A stretch of DNA of 64,000 nucleotides from the NCBI GenBank assembly GCA_937897325.1, contig CALCOY010000063.1:1-64000 (forward strand), read 5' to 3'. Under the pieces are notes generated by a model. That model did not search any database. It was not told the DNA's origin and was given only the letters and a program-made list of their open reading frames with translations. This DNA is from an uncultured Shimia sp. GTDB taxonomy: Bacteria; Pseudomonadota; Alphaproteobacteria; Rhodobacterales; Rhodobacteraceae. This document shows positions 8,776-17,399 of the stretch, one piece after another (the stretch's first letter is position 1; every line of letters begins with the position of its first letter). A program made the position numbers and the translations under genes.

Positions 8776-9261
8776 ATGTACCTCAAACGCACCCAAGGCG
8801 CCAACAGCGGCCTCATCCGCTTGATACCGATGCTGTCCAAGCGGGCTCGCAAGCTGGCGCACAATGCGGCAGAAGCAGACGATCTGGTGCAGGACACTCT
8901 TCTTTCCTTATGTCAGCGAATGAAAACGGCCGACCGGATCGATGATTTGCCCGCCTACGCCATGCGCACCTTATCCAATCAGGCCCGCAGGGGCTGGAGG
9001 CGCATGGCAGATGAGGAATTGCACGAATGTGATGCTGCGACCCCGCCAGAGGCGGAGGGGCGCCTTGCTTATGCGGATACGCTCGACGCCATCGCACGCC
9101 TGCCAGACGCGCAACGGATCCTTATGGAGTTGGTCGCAGCGGGCGAAACCTCACCCAACCGCCTCGCTGACCAGACCGGTGTGCCGATCAATACGGTGAT
9201 GTCGAGGCTGGCACGTGCGCGTGCGAAGCTGCGGCTTGATCTCGACGCGCGCGACACCTGA
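8776..9261 (+). CDS. ECF-type RNA polymerase sigma factor
   Basis: A 161-residue sigma-70 family protein with only regions 2 and 4, the ECF layout. Region 2 is around residues 20-75 (NAAEADDLVQDTLLSL, then AYAMRTLSNQARRGWRR). Region 4 is near the C-terminus (LPDAQRILMELVAAG, then GVPINTVMSRLARARAKLR, a helix-turn-helix). The ATG at 8776 gives the expected family length, although its ribosome-binding site is weak and the frame is open far upstream. There is no anti-sigma gene beside it; the only close neighbour is the divergent EF-hand gene. A terminator hairpin follows immediately. The target regulon is unknown. Confidence 0.85.
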   Translation: MYLKRTQGANSGLIRLIPMLSKRARKLAHNAAEADDLVQDTLLSLCQRMKTADRIDDLPAYAMRTLSNQARRGWRRMADEELHECDAATPPEAEGRLAYADTLDAIARLPDAQRILMELVAAGETSPNRLADQTGVPINTVMSRLARARAKLRLDLDARDT

Positions 9262-9270
9262 TCCAAAGGC

Positions 9271-9297
9271 GCACGCTCCGCGTGCACGCCGTTTTTT
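9271..9297 (+). terminator. Rho-independent terminator after the ECF sigma gene
   Basis: GCACGC (9271-9276) pairs with GCGTGC (9280-9285) around a TCC loop, and six T residues lie at 9292-9297. It starts 10 bases after the sigma factor stop codon. Confidence 0.55.
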
Positions 9298-9365
9298 GCG
9301 CGCTCATTGGGCGCGTCAGCGCCTAGCTCAAACGTGTTTCTTTGGCCAAGACTGTTGCGTCTGAG

Positions 9366-9394
9366 AAAAAGAAAACGGAGCCCGAAGGCTCCGT
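9366..9394 (-). terminator. Strong rho-independent terminator on the minus strand
   Basis: ACGGAGCC (9375-9382) and GGCTCCGT (9387-9394) form a perfect 8-base-pair stem. On the minus strand the loop is the stable TTCG tetraloop and the tail reads TTTCTTTTTC (9374-9365). It has no annotated minus-strand gene directly upstream except the small basic protein 190 bases away, which suggests it ends a separate small RNA or a long 3' untranslated region. Confidence 0.75.
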
Positions 9395-9565
9395 TGGAGT
9401 TTCGCCGTTCAGGCTCAATTTGTTAACCGCTCGGTATTTTTTGCCTGCGGCCTGAACGTCGTCAGAGGCGAGCGCACCCGCCCCGTGTCACGATGGGCAA
9501 GGACTGATCGTCCGCCCCCACCCTGTTCGGCGGAGACCGGCCTTGGTTTTAGAACCGGCCTCCTG
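9375..9565 (-). ncRNA. Candidate structured small RNA (or long structured 3' UTR)
   Basis: This non-coding stretch ends at a strong terminator and is full of self-complementary segments when read on the minus strand. A first hairpin spans 9563-9532 (GGAG...CTCC outer pairs, GGTT/AACC inner pairs). A second has a perfect 8-base-pair outer stem, 9451-9458 with 9406-9413, and inner CCGC/GCGG pairs at 9427-9430 and 9447-9450. The third is the terminator hairpin. No promoter was identified, so it may be either an independent transcript or the 3' end of the mRNA for the small basic protein upstream. It did not match any RNA family I could recognise. Confidence 0.4.
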
Positions 9566-9585
9566 CTGCGCCATGGAAGGGCGCA

Positions 9586-9726
9586 CTATTTCTTATTCTG
9601 ACGCTGCGTGAGCGCCGACGCCGCTGCTGATTTGGCAGCCTTTGATGACTTCGGATTGGAAAGCACCTTTGCCGCAGCAGAAGCAGCTTTGGCGCTCGTA
9701 ACCTCCGAATTCTTACGTCGAGCCAT
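9586..9726 (-). CDS. Small lysine/alanine-rich basic protein (46 residues)
   Basis: A 46-residue frame starting MARRKNSEVTSAKAASA and ending SALTQRQNKK. A textbook GGAGGG ribosome-binding site lies 7 bases upstream of the ATG at 9726. The composition (many Lys, Ala, Ser and short AAK repeats) and the ending QRQNKK are familiar from small conserved hypothetical proteins that recur in Gram-negative genomes. No function is established; the positive charge suggests nucleic-acid or other polyanion contact, which is only inference. About 20 bases downstream begins the structured RNA region with its terminator. Confidence rests on the ribosome-binding site and on recalled conservation. Confidence 0.68.
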   Translation of the reverse strand: MARRKNSEVTSAKAASAAAKVLSNPKSSKAAKSAAASALTQRQNKK

Positions 9727-9957
9727 GATAGACCCTCCATTTATCCACCGCAGATTGTCGAAAACTCGGGTATGTTCCCTGTATCTCCTTGTATCTTTGG
9801 TAGAACAACAGCGCGTAGTTGAACGCAGTGTCCGAGCGTGTTCCTCCTTTTGCTACGGCCGACTCAGGCCGATCCGCTTTGTCTCCTGTCCACGCTGTTT
9901 AAGAAGGAGACGAGCTGGGAGAGGGTGTTGCATCACTCTCTCCCAACCCTCAATCTC

Positions 9958-12900
9958 TTAGCTACACCCCGACGTCGCGCCGCAGGTGTTGCACTTCATG
10001 CAGGTTCCATTGCGCACCAAAGTGTAGTTGCCGCATTCGCCGCAGGCTTCGCCCTCGTAGCCCTGCATCTTGGCCTTCGTCCGCGCGTCGATCGCCGTGG
10101 CCGAGACCGATTTGCTCATCACAGCTGAAGCGGCAACAGCAACTTCTGGAACAATCGCTTCCAGTGCAGCAGATGGATCGGCGAGCGAAGTCTCCGCCCC
10201 ACCCTGCAACACAACAAGTTCCTGCGGGAGGCGCTTGCGAAGATAGCCGGTCGAGCTGATCTGCTTCAGCACTTCCAATGACTTGGAAGCCGCATTTTCG
10301 CTCAGTTCCTTGACATTCGAAACACCCTCTTCCTCACCGCGGCCCAAATCGTCAAATGTCGCCCCTTGTGGCGCTACATGGGCGAGATCCGTGCGATCCA
10401 GATAGCTGACGGCCAGCTCGCGGAAGATGTAGTCAAGGATCGAAGTTGCGTTCTTGATTGAATCGTTGCCCTGAACCATCCCGGCAGGTTCGAACTTGGT
10501 GAAGGTGAAGGCGTCCACAAATTCCTCAAGCGGGACGCCATATTGCAGGCCAACCGACACGGCGATGGCGAAGTTGTTCATCATCGCCCGGAATCCGGCG
10601 CCTTCCTTGTGCATGTCGATGAAAATCTCACCCAGCGAGCCGTCACCGTACTCACCCGTACGCAGATAGACCTTGTGGCCACCCACAATCGCTTTCTGTG
10701 TGTAGCCCTTGCGACGCTCGGGCATCTTTTCGCGGTGACTGCGCACGATCTCCTTGACCACGACTTTTTCCACGATCTTCTCGGCCAGCACAGTCGCCTT
10801 TTCCTGGATCGATCCGCTTTCAAGCACCTCCGATGCATCCTCGTCATCTTCGACCAGAGCAGCTGCCAAAGGCTGCGAGAGTTTCGAGCCGTCGCGATAA
10901 AGCGCATTGGCCTTCACACCAAGCGACCACGACAGTTCATAAGCGCGTTGGCAATCCTCAATCGTCGCATCATTGGGCATGTTGATCGTTTTGGAAATCG
11001 CGCCAGAAATGAAGGACTGGGCCGCGGCCATCATGTGGATGTGGCTGTCGACACTCAGATAACGTTTGCCTTTCTTGCCGCACGGATTGGCGCAATCGAA
11101 GATGTGGTAGTGCTCTTCCTTCAGATGCGGCGCACCCTCCAGCGTCATCGTCCCGCAGACGTGATCGTTGGCCGCATCGATATCCACCTTTGCGAAGCCA
11201 AGATGGCGTAGCAGATCGAAGGTCGGATCGTTCAGCTTTTCGGCAGGGATACCAAGTACTTGCGTGCAGAACTCTTCGCCAAGCGTCCACTGATTGAAAA
11301 CAAACCGGATATCGAAGGCGCTCTCCAGAGCGGCATCCACCTTAGCCAACTCGTTGGGCCCAAAACCGTGGCCCGCCAGCGTTGTGTGATTGATTCCAGG
11401 TGCATTGCCGATCGTGCCGTGACCGACGGCATAGCTAACGATCTCTTCTATCTGCGCAGACCCGTAGCCAATGTTCTCAAGTGCTGCCGGTACCGATTGG
11501 TTGATGATCTTGAAGTAGCCACCACCGGCCAGCTTCTTGAACTTGACAAGAGCAAAGTCAGGCTCGATCCCCGTTGTGTCACAATCCATCACGAGGCCGA
11601 TTGTCCCGGTCGGTGCAATCACCGTGGCTTGCGCGTTGCGATAACCATGCGCCTCACCCAGTCTTAGTGCTTCGTCCCAGCAGGATTTGGCAACGTCGAT
11701 AAGGCGCGCATCCGGGCAGTTGGCGTGATCCAATGCCACCGGCTTGACGGCCAAGGCTTCATAACCCTCCGTCGCACCATGCGCCGCTGTTCGATGATTA
11801 CGCATCACACGCAACATGTGATCGGAATTCTTGGCGTATCCGGGGAATGGGCCCAGTTCACCCGCCATCTCCGCACTTGTTGCATAGCTCACGCCGGTCA
11901 TGATCGCGGTCAGGGTCCCGCAAAGCGCGCGCCCCTCGGCGCTGTCATAGCCAAGCCCCATATTCATCAAGAGCCCACCAATATTTGCGTAGCCCAGACC
12001 CAAAGTCCGGAAATCATAGCTCCGCTGCGCAATCTCCTTCGACGGGAATTGCGCCATCATCACGCTGATCTCAAGTGTTACAGTCCAAAGACGCGACGCA
12101 TGCATATAATCCTCGACCTGAAACACGCCGTCTTCGAGGAACGTCAGCAAGTTCATCGATGCGAGATTGCACGCCGTGTCGTCGAGGAACATGTACTCGG
12201 AACATGGGTTTGATCCGCGAATCTGACCATCTTCCGGGCAGGTGTGCCACTCGTTGACTGTGTCGTGGTACTGGATACCCGGATCTGCGCATGCCCAAGC
12301 CGCATGCCCTACCTGCTCCCACAGATCGCGAGCCTTGATCGTTTTGGTCACCGAGCCATCGACCCGGTTGATCAATTCCCAATCAGCGTCTTTTTCGACC
12401 GCTTTGAGGAATGCGTTGGTGACCCGGATAGAGTTGTTCGAATTCTGTCCGCTGACCGAGTTATAGGCCTCAGAATCCCAGTCGGTATCGTATGTCGGAA
12501 ACTCAATGCTTGTATGACCCTGCTTGGCATAGTCAAGAACGCGCTTGATGTAGGTCTCCGGGATCGCAACCTTCTTGGCTGCCTTAACAGCCTCCTTCAA
12601 GCTATTGTTCTTGCTCGGATCATATGCATCCCCTTCAACACCATCCCAGTCGCGAAGCGCGGCGAAAATCGCATTGAGCTTCTCTTCGTGCATCTTAGAA
12701 CCGGCGACAATACTTGCCACTTTCTGCTCTTCGATAACCTTCCAGTTGATGAAGTCCTCGATGTCGGGGTGGTCAGCATCCACGATCACCATTTTGGCCG
12801 CGCGCCGCGTTGTGCCACCCGACTTGATCGCCCCGGCCGCACGGTCACCGATCTTCAGGAAACCCATGAGGCCGGAGCTCTTGCCGCCGCCCGACAGTTT

Positions 12901-13605
12901 CTCGCCCTCTCCGCGGAGCGATGAAAAATTGGTGCCTGTGCCCGATCCGTATTTGAACAGGCGCGCCTCACGAACCCAGAGATCCATGATCCCACCGTCA
13001 TTCACCAGATCGTCGGCAACCGACTGAATAAAGCAGGCATGGGGCTGCGGGTGTTCGTAGCTTGACTTCGATTTGGTGAGCTTACCTGACTTGTAGTCCA
13101 CATAGTGATGCCCCTGCGCCGGGCCGTCGATTCCGTATGCCCAGTGCAGGCCCGTATTGAACCATTGAGGAGAGTTTGGCGCCGCACGCTGTGTGGCCAG
13201 CATGTGCCGCATCTCGTCATAATAGGCGCGCGCATCTTCCTCGGTCGAGAAATAGCCGCCCTTCCAACCCCAATAGGCCCATGCACCAGCAAGCCGGTCG
13301 AAGACCTGCTTTGAGGACGTTTCACCACCCATCTCCGCGCCCTTGGCCGGAACGGACCGCCACAGAAACTCTGGTACGTCCTTCTCCTTCACCTTTTGGA
13401 GCTTCGACGGAACGCCAGCCTTGCGGAAGTACTTTTGTGCGATGACGTCGCTGGCCACCTGGCTCCAAGGCGCCGGAACTTCAACTTCATCAAGTCTGAA
13501 AACAACGGTGCCGTCCGGGTTCCGGATCTCGGACAATGTTGTCACGAAATCTAGCTCTGCGTAAGCGTCCTGTCCTGATCGGGTGAATTTTCGTTCAATC
13601 TTCAT
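9958..13605 (-). CDS. nrdJ: Vitamin B12-dependent (class II) ribonucleotide reductase
   Basis: NrdJ reduces ribonucleotides to deoxyribonucleotides using adenosylcobalamin to generate a thiyl radical, so it needs no oxygen-dependent partner subunit. The 1215-residue length is that of the large alphaproteobacterial form. The active-site motif [10 protein letters not shown] places the thiyl cysteine at about Cys468, with redox cysteines near Cys191 (HACFIQS) and Cys479. The last 30 residues hold a Cys-rich zinc-ribbon-like tail ([13 protein letters not shown]). No nrdAB genes are in the window. A possible NrdR box and small upstream ORF precede it. A cobalamin riboswitch was looked for upstream and not seen. 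Downstream, an 8-base-pair hairpin without a U-run at 9916-9945 may mark the transcript end. Confidence 0.97.
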   Translation of the reverse strand: MKIERKFTRSGQDAYAELDFVTTLSEIRNPDGTVVFRLDEVEVPAPWSQVASDVIAQKYFRKAGVPSKLQKVKEKDVPEFLWRSVPAKGAEMGGETSSKQVFDRLAGAWAYWGWKGGYFSTEEDARAYYDEMRHMLATQRAAPNSPQWFNTGLHWAYGIDGPAQGHHYVDYKSGKLTKSKSSYEHPQPHACFIQSVADDLVNDGGIMDLWVREARLFKYGSGTGTNFSSLRGEGEKLSGGGKSSGLMGFLKIGDRAAGAIKSGGTTRRAAKMVIVDADHPDIEDFINWKVIEEQKVASIVAGSKMHEEKLNAIFAALRDWDGVEGDAYDPSKNNSLKEAVKAAKKVAIPETYIKRVLDYAKQGHTSIEFPTYDTDWDSEAYNSVSGQNSNNSIRVTNAFLKAVEKDADWELINRVDGSVTKTIKARDLWEQVGHAAWACADPGIQYHDTVNEWHTCPEDGQIRGSNPCSEYMFLDDTACNLASMNLLTFLEDGVFQVEDYMHASRLWTVTLEISVMMAQFPSKEIAQRSYDFRTLGLGYANIGGLLMNMGLGYDSAEGRALCGTLTAIMTGVSYATSAEMAGELGPFPGYAKNSDHMLRVMRNHRTAAHGATEGYEALAVKPVALDHANCPDARLIDVAKSCWDEALRLGEAHGYRNAQATVIAPTGTIGLVMDCDTTGIEPDFALVKFKKLAGGGYFKIINQSVPAALENIGYGSAQIEEIVSYAVGHGTIGNAPGINHTTLAGHGFGPNELAKVDAALESAFDIRFVFNQWTLGEEFCTQVLGIPAEKLNDPTFDLLRHLGFAKVDIDAANDHVCGTMTLEGAPHLKEEHYHIFDCANPCGKKGKRYLSVDSHIHMMAAAQSFISGAISKTINMPNDATIEDCQRAYELSWSLGVKANALYRDGSKLSQPLAAALVEDDEDASEVLESGSIQEKATVLAEKIVEKVVVKEIVRSHREKMPERRKGYTQKAIVGGHKVYLRTGEYGDGSLGEIFIDMHKEGAGFRAMMNNFAIAVSVGLQYGVPLEEFVDAFTFTKFEPAGMVQGNDSIKNATSILDYIFRELAVSYLDRTDLAHVAPQGATFDDLGRGEEEGVSNVKELSENAASKSLEVLKQISSTGYLRKRLPQELVVLQGGAETSLADPSAALEAIVPEVAVAASAVMSKSVSATAIDARTKAKMQGYEGEACGECGNYTLVRNGTCMKCNTCGATSGCS

Positions 13606-13629
13606 CGCGCTGCCTCGTTTCCAGCTTTT

Positions 13630-13830
13630 TCATTCGGTTCCGTCATTGCGGCGCCGCACCTCTTTTGCCTTAACGATCGGGCAAAAACCTCTCCGTCTGG
13701 GATCAGCGCCCCAGTTCAAGCCATTTTCGGCGGGTTGGAAATGCCCCTGTCGCTTGGTATGCCGCCCTTCAATAACTACTAGATCTTGTGGCTTCACACC
13801 CGGCCCACACAAACTGACGTAGATACCCAT
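13630..13830 (-). CDS. Possible small protein upstream of nrdJ
   Basis: A 66-residue open frame ending 24 bases before the nrdJ start, in the same direction. It reads MGIYVSLCGPG..., with a plausible globular middle (GHFQPAENGLNWGADP) and basic C-terminus. I do not recognise it. The ribosome-binding site is weak, third-position GC is about 54% by my count, lower than in the neighbours, and a palindromic NrdR-like box lies inside the frame. It is either a small coupled gene or a chance frame in the nrdJ leader. Confidence 0.35.
   Translation of the reverse strand: MGIYVSLCGPGVKPQDLVVIEGRHTKRQGHFQPAENGLNWGADPRRRGFCPIVKAKEVRRRNDGTE
13776..13791 (-). promoter_or_regulatory. Candidate NrdR box upstream of nrdJ
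   Basis: On the minus strand CCACAAGATCTAGTAG matches the core of the NrdR operator consensus (acaCwAtATaTwGtgt), keeping C-w-A-n-A-T-n-T-w-G. It lies about 170 bases upstream of the nrdJ start. NrdR sites usually come in pairs about 31 bases apart; I see only this one, which lowers confidence. Confidence 0.4.
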
Positions 13831-14121
13831 ATCCCGTCAACGGCTTTTTTATAAGTTTTGTAACAAATTCAGCTTGACCCAAAGCTCGAATGCGGGGCCA
13901 CGAACGGGCGGGTGATTCAATGTGTTAACGCAGCGTGACCCCGCGCGCGCAGAACCAGCTATCAGACAAACCTGAAAATCGTTTTCGATTGAGGGTTTAG
14001 TCACAAAAATTCGTCCGCAACCTAAGCCTTCACAAAGTTTAACAACGTCGATCCCGAAAGCATTTGCTGCGACTGCAGAAATATGATGACCTGTCAGTGA
14101 TTTGTTCAAAGCGAGGGCCGA
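13831..14121. other. Divergent intergenic region between nrdJ side and lipoprotein gene
   Basis: About 290 bases without a gene, AT-richer than the surroundings. It must contain the promoters for nrdJ (minus) and for the lipoprotein (plus). I see no riboswitch-like structure or clear operator apart from the NrdR-like box just outside it. Confidence 0.4.
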
Positions 14122-14583
14122 ATGCGTCTTTTGATCCCCTTGATGCTTGGCCTAGCGGCATGTGCGCCACAATATGTTGAGCGCGAAATTACCTCCGACC
14201 AAGATCTACCCGTGCGAAAGGCGTTTTTTGAGTCGCGCCCCAAGCCGCTTGAGGACGCATTCCGGGCATCCTGCACAGCGCCCGGAGACACCTACAAGCG
14301 GGTCTCGCAAGAGTTGGTGCAATGCCGCATCTTGCCCGCACCGGATCTGGCAGCGTTCCTCGTCTTGGAATTTGACGGGGCGCTCGAAGCACCAACGCTG
14401 ATCATGCAGAAAAAGACCGAACCCCGGGGTGAGGAATACCTTGTCGAGATGTCTTACTATGCCGAGGTGATCCAGAAATCGGGAAGTCCGCGCAGGATCT
14501 ACTTTCAGCAACGGCGCCTTGATCGGCTGGTCGATGAGTTGCTAAGTGCGGCGGGTGGCCGACCATCGCCATCGGAAACCTAG
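14122..14583 (+). CDS. Predicted lipoprotein, unknown function
   Basis: A 153-residue protein with a short lipoprotein signal peptide: MRLLIPLMLGLAAC, where LAAC is the lipobox and Cys14 the lipidated residue. The mature part has no domain I recognise; it contains charged segments and two further cysteines (ASCTAPGD and VQCRIL) that could form a disulfide in the periplasm. A GAGGG ribosome-binding site precedes the ATG. The tRNA-Pro gene follows on the opposite strand. It may be anchored in the inner or outer membrane; the residues after Cys14 (Ala, Pro) do not include the Asp that signals inner-membrane retention. Confidence 0.7.
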   Translation: MRLLIPLMLGLAACAPQYVEREITSDQDLPVRKAFFESRPKPLEDAFRASCTAPGDTYKRVSQELVQCRILPAPDLAAFLVLEFDGALEAPTLIMQKKTEPRGEEYLVEMSYYAEVIQKSGSPRRIYFQQRRLDRLVDELLSAAGGRPSPSET

Positions 14584-14607
14584 GCTGCAAAATGGAATTT
14601 TTTGGAC

Positions 14608-14684
<77 letters not shown>

Positions 14685-14727
14685 ACCATTTCGCCTCTTT
14701 AATGAGATGAATCGGGTTTGAAAAGCC

Positions 14728-15189
14728 CTAACACGCCCAAGCCGCGGGCCCTTTTTCAAAGGCCGGGTGTCGCAGTTGGGATCCAACCGAAATCCCCAAT
14801 GCCTTTGCCAATCCGCCATTGACCTCAAGCACCGCTATTAACCCGTCACCGCCGGTGATCGGCGTTTCATCAAGCGGTTTGGCGCGGTGATGTATGTGAC
14901 GAACGACGCCAGTTGGATCGATGAACAGCATGTCGAGTTCGATCAAAGTGTTGCGCATCCAGAAGCTCAACCGCTGTGGATGCTCATAGATGAAAAGCAT
15001 ACCTGACGAGCGCGCCATTTCCTCGCGGAACATGAGACCCTGCGCACGTTCGGCGTCGTCATCTGCAAGTTCGACGTTGAAACGCGCTTGGCCAAAGTCG
15101 CCGCGAATGTGCACCACATTCAGCGAACAAGCAAATGCAACACATGATGAGGCAAAGAAAAGCCCAAGCGCCAAAAGGACGGATCGCAT
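14728..15189 (-). CDS. DUF192 family secreted protein
   Basis: A 153-residue protein with a signal peptide (MRSVLLALGLFFASSCVAFA) followed by a DUF192 domain. Family hallmarks are AQGLMFREEM, MLFIYEHPQRLSFWMRNT and ITGGDGLIAVLEVNGG. The domain is a small beta-rich fold found in bacteria and archaea; its role is unknown. The ATG at 15189 overlaps the cold-shock gene's TGA by one base, so the two genes are translationally coupled. That pairing, cold-shock protein followed by DUF192, recurs in Rhodobacterales by my recollection. Confidence 0.85.
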   Translation of the reverse strand: MRSVLLALGLFFASSCVAFACSLNVVHIRGDFGQARFNVELADDDAERAQGLMFREEMARSSGMLFIYEHPQRLSFWMRNTLIELDMLFIDPTGVVRHIHHRAKPLDETPITGGDGLIAVLEVNGGLAKALGISVGSQLRHPAFEKGPAAWAC

Positions 15190-15758
15190 CAATCCTGGCC
15201 TTTGGTCAATGCAGCCTCCCAGGCATGGACCTCTGCCGCCATCTGACCGCGCTTGCCTTCGATCACTCGAAGCGCCAGGGCCTCACCCGGCTGAAGGTCT
15301 GCCAAACCAGAACGGCGCAGCACTTCGATATGCAGAAACACATCATCCGCCCGACCGAAGACATTTGCAAATCCGAAACCTTTCGCTTTGTCGAACCACT
15401 TCACACGACCGGGCTCAAGTGGCGCATCTGCTACCTGCCCCTCGTCAAGGTCCGCAATGTCGGTGAGCGCACTGGCACCATTCACAACGGGAGGCTCGAT
15501 CTGAAGCACTTCGACAGCCTGCGCGCCCCGTTGCGTCGATTGCACGCGCACCTTCATGCGCGCGCCATCCGCCACCGAACTTTGACCAAAATTACGCAGC
15601 ACGTTGACGTGAAGCAGAATGTCCGCCCCACCACTTTCAGCAACGACGAAGCCGAAGCCCTTGACCGGGTCGAACCACTTCACCGTACCGTCGATCACTT
15701 CATTGTCTACGTCTTCGTCGGACACGACCTGTCTTTCAGATATGTAATAAGTCGTCAT
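15189..15758 (-). CDS. Two-domain cold-shock protein
   Basis: A 189-residue protein carrying two cold-shock (OB-fold) domains. The first starts at about residue 24 with GTVKWFDPVKGFGFV, the second at about residue 116 with GRVKWFDKAKGFGFA; both keep the RNP1-like KGFGF motif that contacts single-stranded RNA or DNA. An acidic linker joins them, and the N-terminus (MTTYYISERQ) is a short extension. Such tandem proteins are common in alphaproteobacteria and are thought to act as RNA chaperones. The gene is the first of a two-gene unit with the DUF192 gene. Confidence 0.9.
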   Translation of the reverse strand: MTTYYISERQVVSDEDVDNEVIDGTVKWFDPVKGFGFVVAESGGADILLHVNVLRNFGQSSVADGARMKVRVQSTQRGAQAVEVLQIEPPVVNGASALTDIADLDEGQVADAPLEPGRVKWFDKAKGFGFANVFGRADDVFLHIEVLRRSGLADLQPGEALALRVIEGKRGQMAAEVHAWEAALTKGQD

Positions 15759-15844
15759 CCAAGTCTTGCAGGATTCCGCCGGGTGTTTTCAAGGCGAAAT
15801 GTTAACCTTTTATCATAGACTTGTCCAAACTCGGCATGAATTGG

Positions 15845-16450
15845 CTAAGGATTCAGCCTTTCAACAGTCCAATCGGTCTCGGCAGAATTGCGCCGCCAGC
15901 GGAAACGATCATGCAAACGAAAGGCGCCATCTGCCCAAAATTCGATCTCGATCGGCGTGATCCGATAGCCGCCCCAGAATGGCGGCCGGGGTGGATTGGT
16001 GCCTTTGGCTGCAGTGATCTTGGCAACTTCGGCCATGAGAGACGTCCGACTGTCGAGCGGCTGGCTCTGGCGCGACGCCCACGCCCCCAGACGGCTTTTG
16101 AGGGAGCGGGAGGCGTAGTAGTCATCCGCCTGCTTGCCCTCTTCCTTTTCGATGTGTCCGCGCACGCGGATCTGACGCCGCAGCGACTTCCAGTGCATTA
16201 CGAAGGCCGCCTTGCGCGATTGATCAAGCTCGGCCGCCTTCGCGCTTTCGTAATTTGTGTAGAAGACGAATGCGTCATCCTCTACATCCTTTAACAGCAC
16301 CATACGGGCGTTCGGCATTCCTTCCGCGTCTACCGTTGATAGCGCGATAGCGTTGGGATCATTCGGCTCTTGCGCCTCGGCTTCGGCCATCCAGATGCGG
16401 ACGATCTGAAAAGGATCCTCCCCGATAAATTTTCCATCACGATCTGACAT
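15845..16450 (-). CDS. pdxH: Pyridoxine/pyridoxamine 5'-phosphate oxidase
   Basis: PdxH is an FMN enzyme that makes pyridoxal 5'-phosphate, the cofactor of both aminotransferases in this window. The 201-residue product has the family order: [48 protein letters not shown], then the C-terminal signature region [20 protein letters not shown] ending in ERLNP. Length is typical. It is divergent from fabI with about 140 bases between the starts. pdxA, an earlier pathway gene, lies at 31 kb. Confidence 0.95.
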   Translation of the reverse strand: MSDRDGKFIGEDPFQIVRIWMAEAEAQEPNDPNAIALSTVDAEGMPNARMVLLKDVEDDAFVFYTNYESAKAAELDQSRKAAFVMHWKSLRRQIRVRGHIEKEEGKQADDYYASRSLKSRLGAWASRQSQPLDSRTSLMAEVAKITAAKGTNPPRPPFWGGYRITPIEIEFWADGAFRLHDRFRWRRNSAETDWTVERLNP

Positions 16451-16592
16451 GGCCGACCTCTTCTGCTGCGTACCAACCGAGCCCCTTGTCTTAGAGTAAT
16501 TCCCACCAAGGACCAGCCCGGTTGCCTCTCTTGAAGCATAACACGCTATCCCCTAAAGCTGATCGGCAGAAAAAACGCGGCAAGGGACAGGC

Positions 16593-17399
16593 ATGACCAG
16601 TGGGCTGATGAACGGCAAGCGCGGCCTGATAATGGGGCTGGCAAACGACAAATCGATCGCCTGGGGCATTGCCAGGGCGCTGCATGATGCTGGCGCGCAG
16701 ATGGCATTCTCCTACCAAGGTGAGGCTCTCAAAAAACGCGTGGAACCGCTTGCGGGTCAACTAAACAGCAAGCTCGTCCTGCCCTGCGACGTGGGTGACG
16801 AAGAATCGATAGACGCATTGTTCTCCGAACTGAAAGAGCATTGGGACGGGCTCGACTTTGTGGTTCACGCCATTGGTTTTTCGGACAAGAACGAGTTGCG
16901 CGGCCGCTATGTGGACACAAGCCGCGCAAACTTTGCGATGTCGATGGACATCTCGGTCTACTCCTTCACGGCCGTCATGCAGCGAGCTGAAAAGATTATG
17001 TCGGAAGGTGCGAGCGCGCTCACACTCACCTATTACGGCGCCGAAAAAGTGATGCCACATTATAATGTAATGGGCGTCGCCAAGGCTGCCCTTGAAGCCT
17101 CGGTGCAATACTTGGCTGAGGATCTCGGCAAAGACGGTATTCGCGTCAACGCGATCAGCGCAGGGCCCATAAAAACGCTCGCCGCCTCGGGCATTGGCGA
17201 CTTTCGCTATATCATGAAGTGGAACGAGTACAACTCACCCCTGCGGAGGAATGTCACCATAGACGATGTCGGCAAGTCGGCGCTCTACCTGTTGTCCGAT
17301 CTTGGCTCTGGCGTAACCGGGGAATGCATGCACGTGGATGCGGGGTATCACGTGGTCGGCATGAAGGCCGTTGATGCACCGGATATGGCAAAAGGATGA
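16593..17399 (+). CDS. fabI: Enoyl-[acyl-carrier-protein] reductase (NADH)
   Basis: FabI catalyses the last reduction of each fatty-acid elongation round and is the triclosan target. The 268-residue SDR-type protein has the divergent FabI cofactor loop (GLANDKSIAWGIA), catalytic Tyr147/Tyr157 and Lys164 in TYYGAEKVMPHYNVMGVAK, and the conserved NAISAGPIKTLAA segment that covers the substrate. A second ATG five codons in is a possible alternative start. The stop overlaps the start of the next gene by four bases (ATGA), so expression of the orphan downstream gene is coupled. Confidence 0.95.
   Translation: MTSGLMNGKRGLIMGLANDKSIAWGIARALHDAGAQMAFSYQGEALKKRVEPLAGQLNSKLVLPCDVGDEESIDALFSELKEHWDGLDFVVHAIGFSDKNELRGRYVDTSRANFAMSMDISVYSFTAVMQRAEKIMSEGASALTLTYYGAEKVMPHYNVMGVAKAALEASVQYLAEDLGKDGIRVNAISAGPIKTLAASGIGDFRYIMKWNEYNSPLRRNVTIDDVGKSALYLLSDLGSGVTGECMHVDAGYHVVGMKAVDAPDMAKG

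Noticed and set aside
9958-13605. Long open frames antisense to nrdJ, such as 10543-11211, 12244-12924 and 11725-12213 on the plus strand
   Set aside because: They are shadows of a high-GC gene with biased codon use. Their products show no motifs and nrdJ is unequivocal.
13647-13658. TGCGGCGCCGCA palindrome shortly before nrdJ
   Set aside because: GC-rich self-complementary dodecamers are expected by chance in this genome, and the position between the possible small ORF and nrdJ gives no clear role.
13606-14121. Cobalamin riboswitch upstream of nrdJ
   Set aside because: I looked for a B12-box-like conserved core and the paired stems and found neither; only an NrdR-like palindrome stands out.
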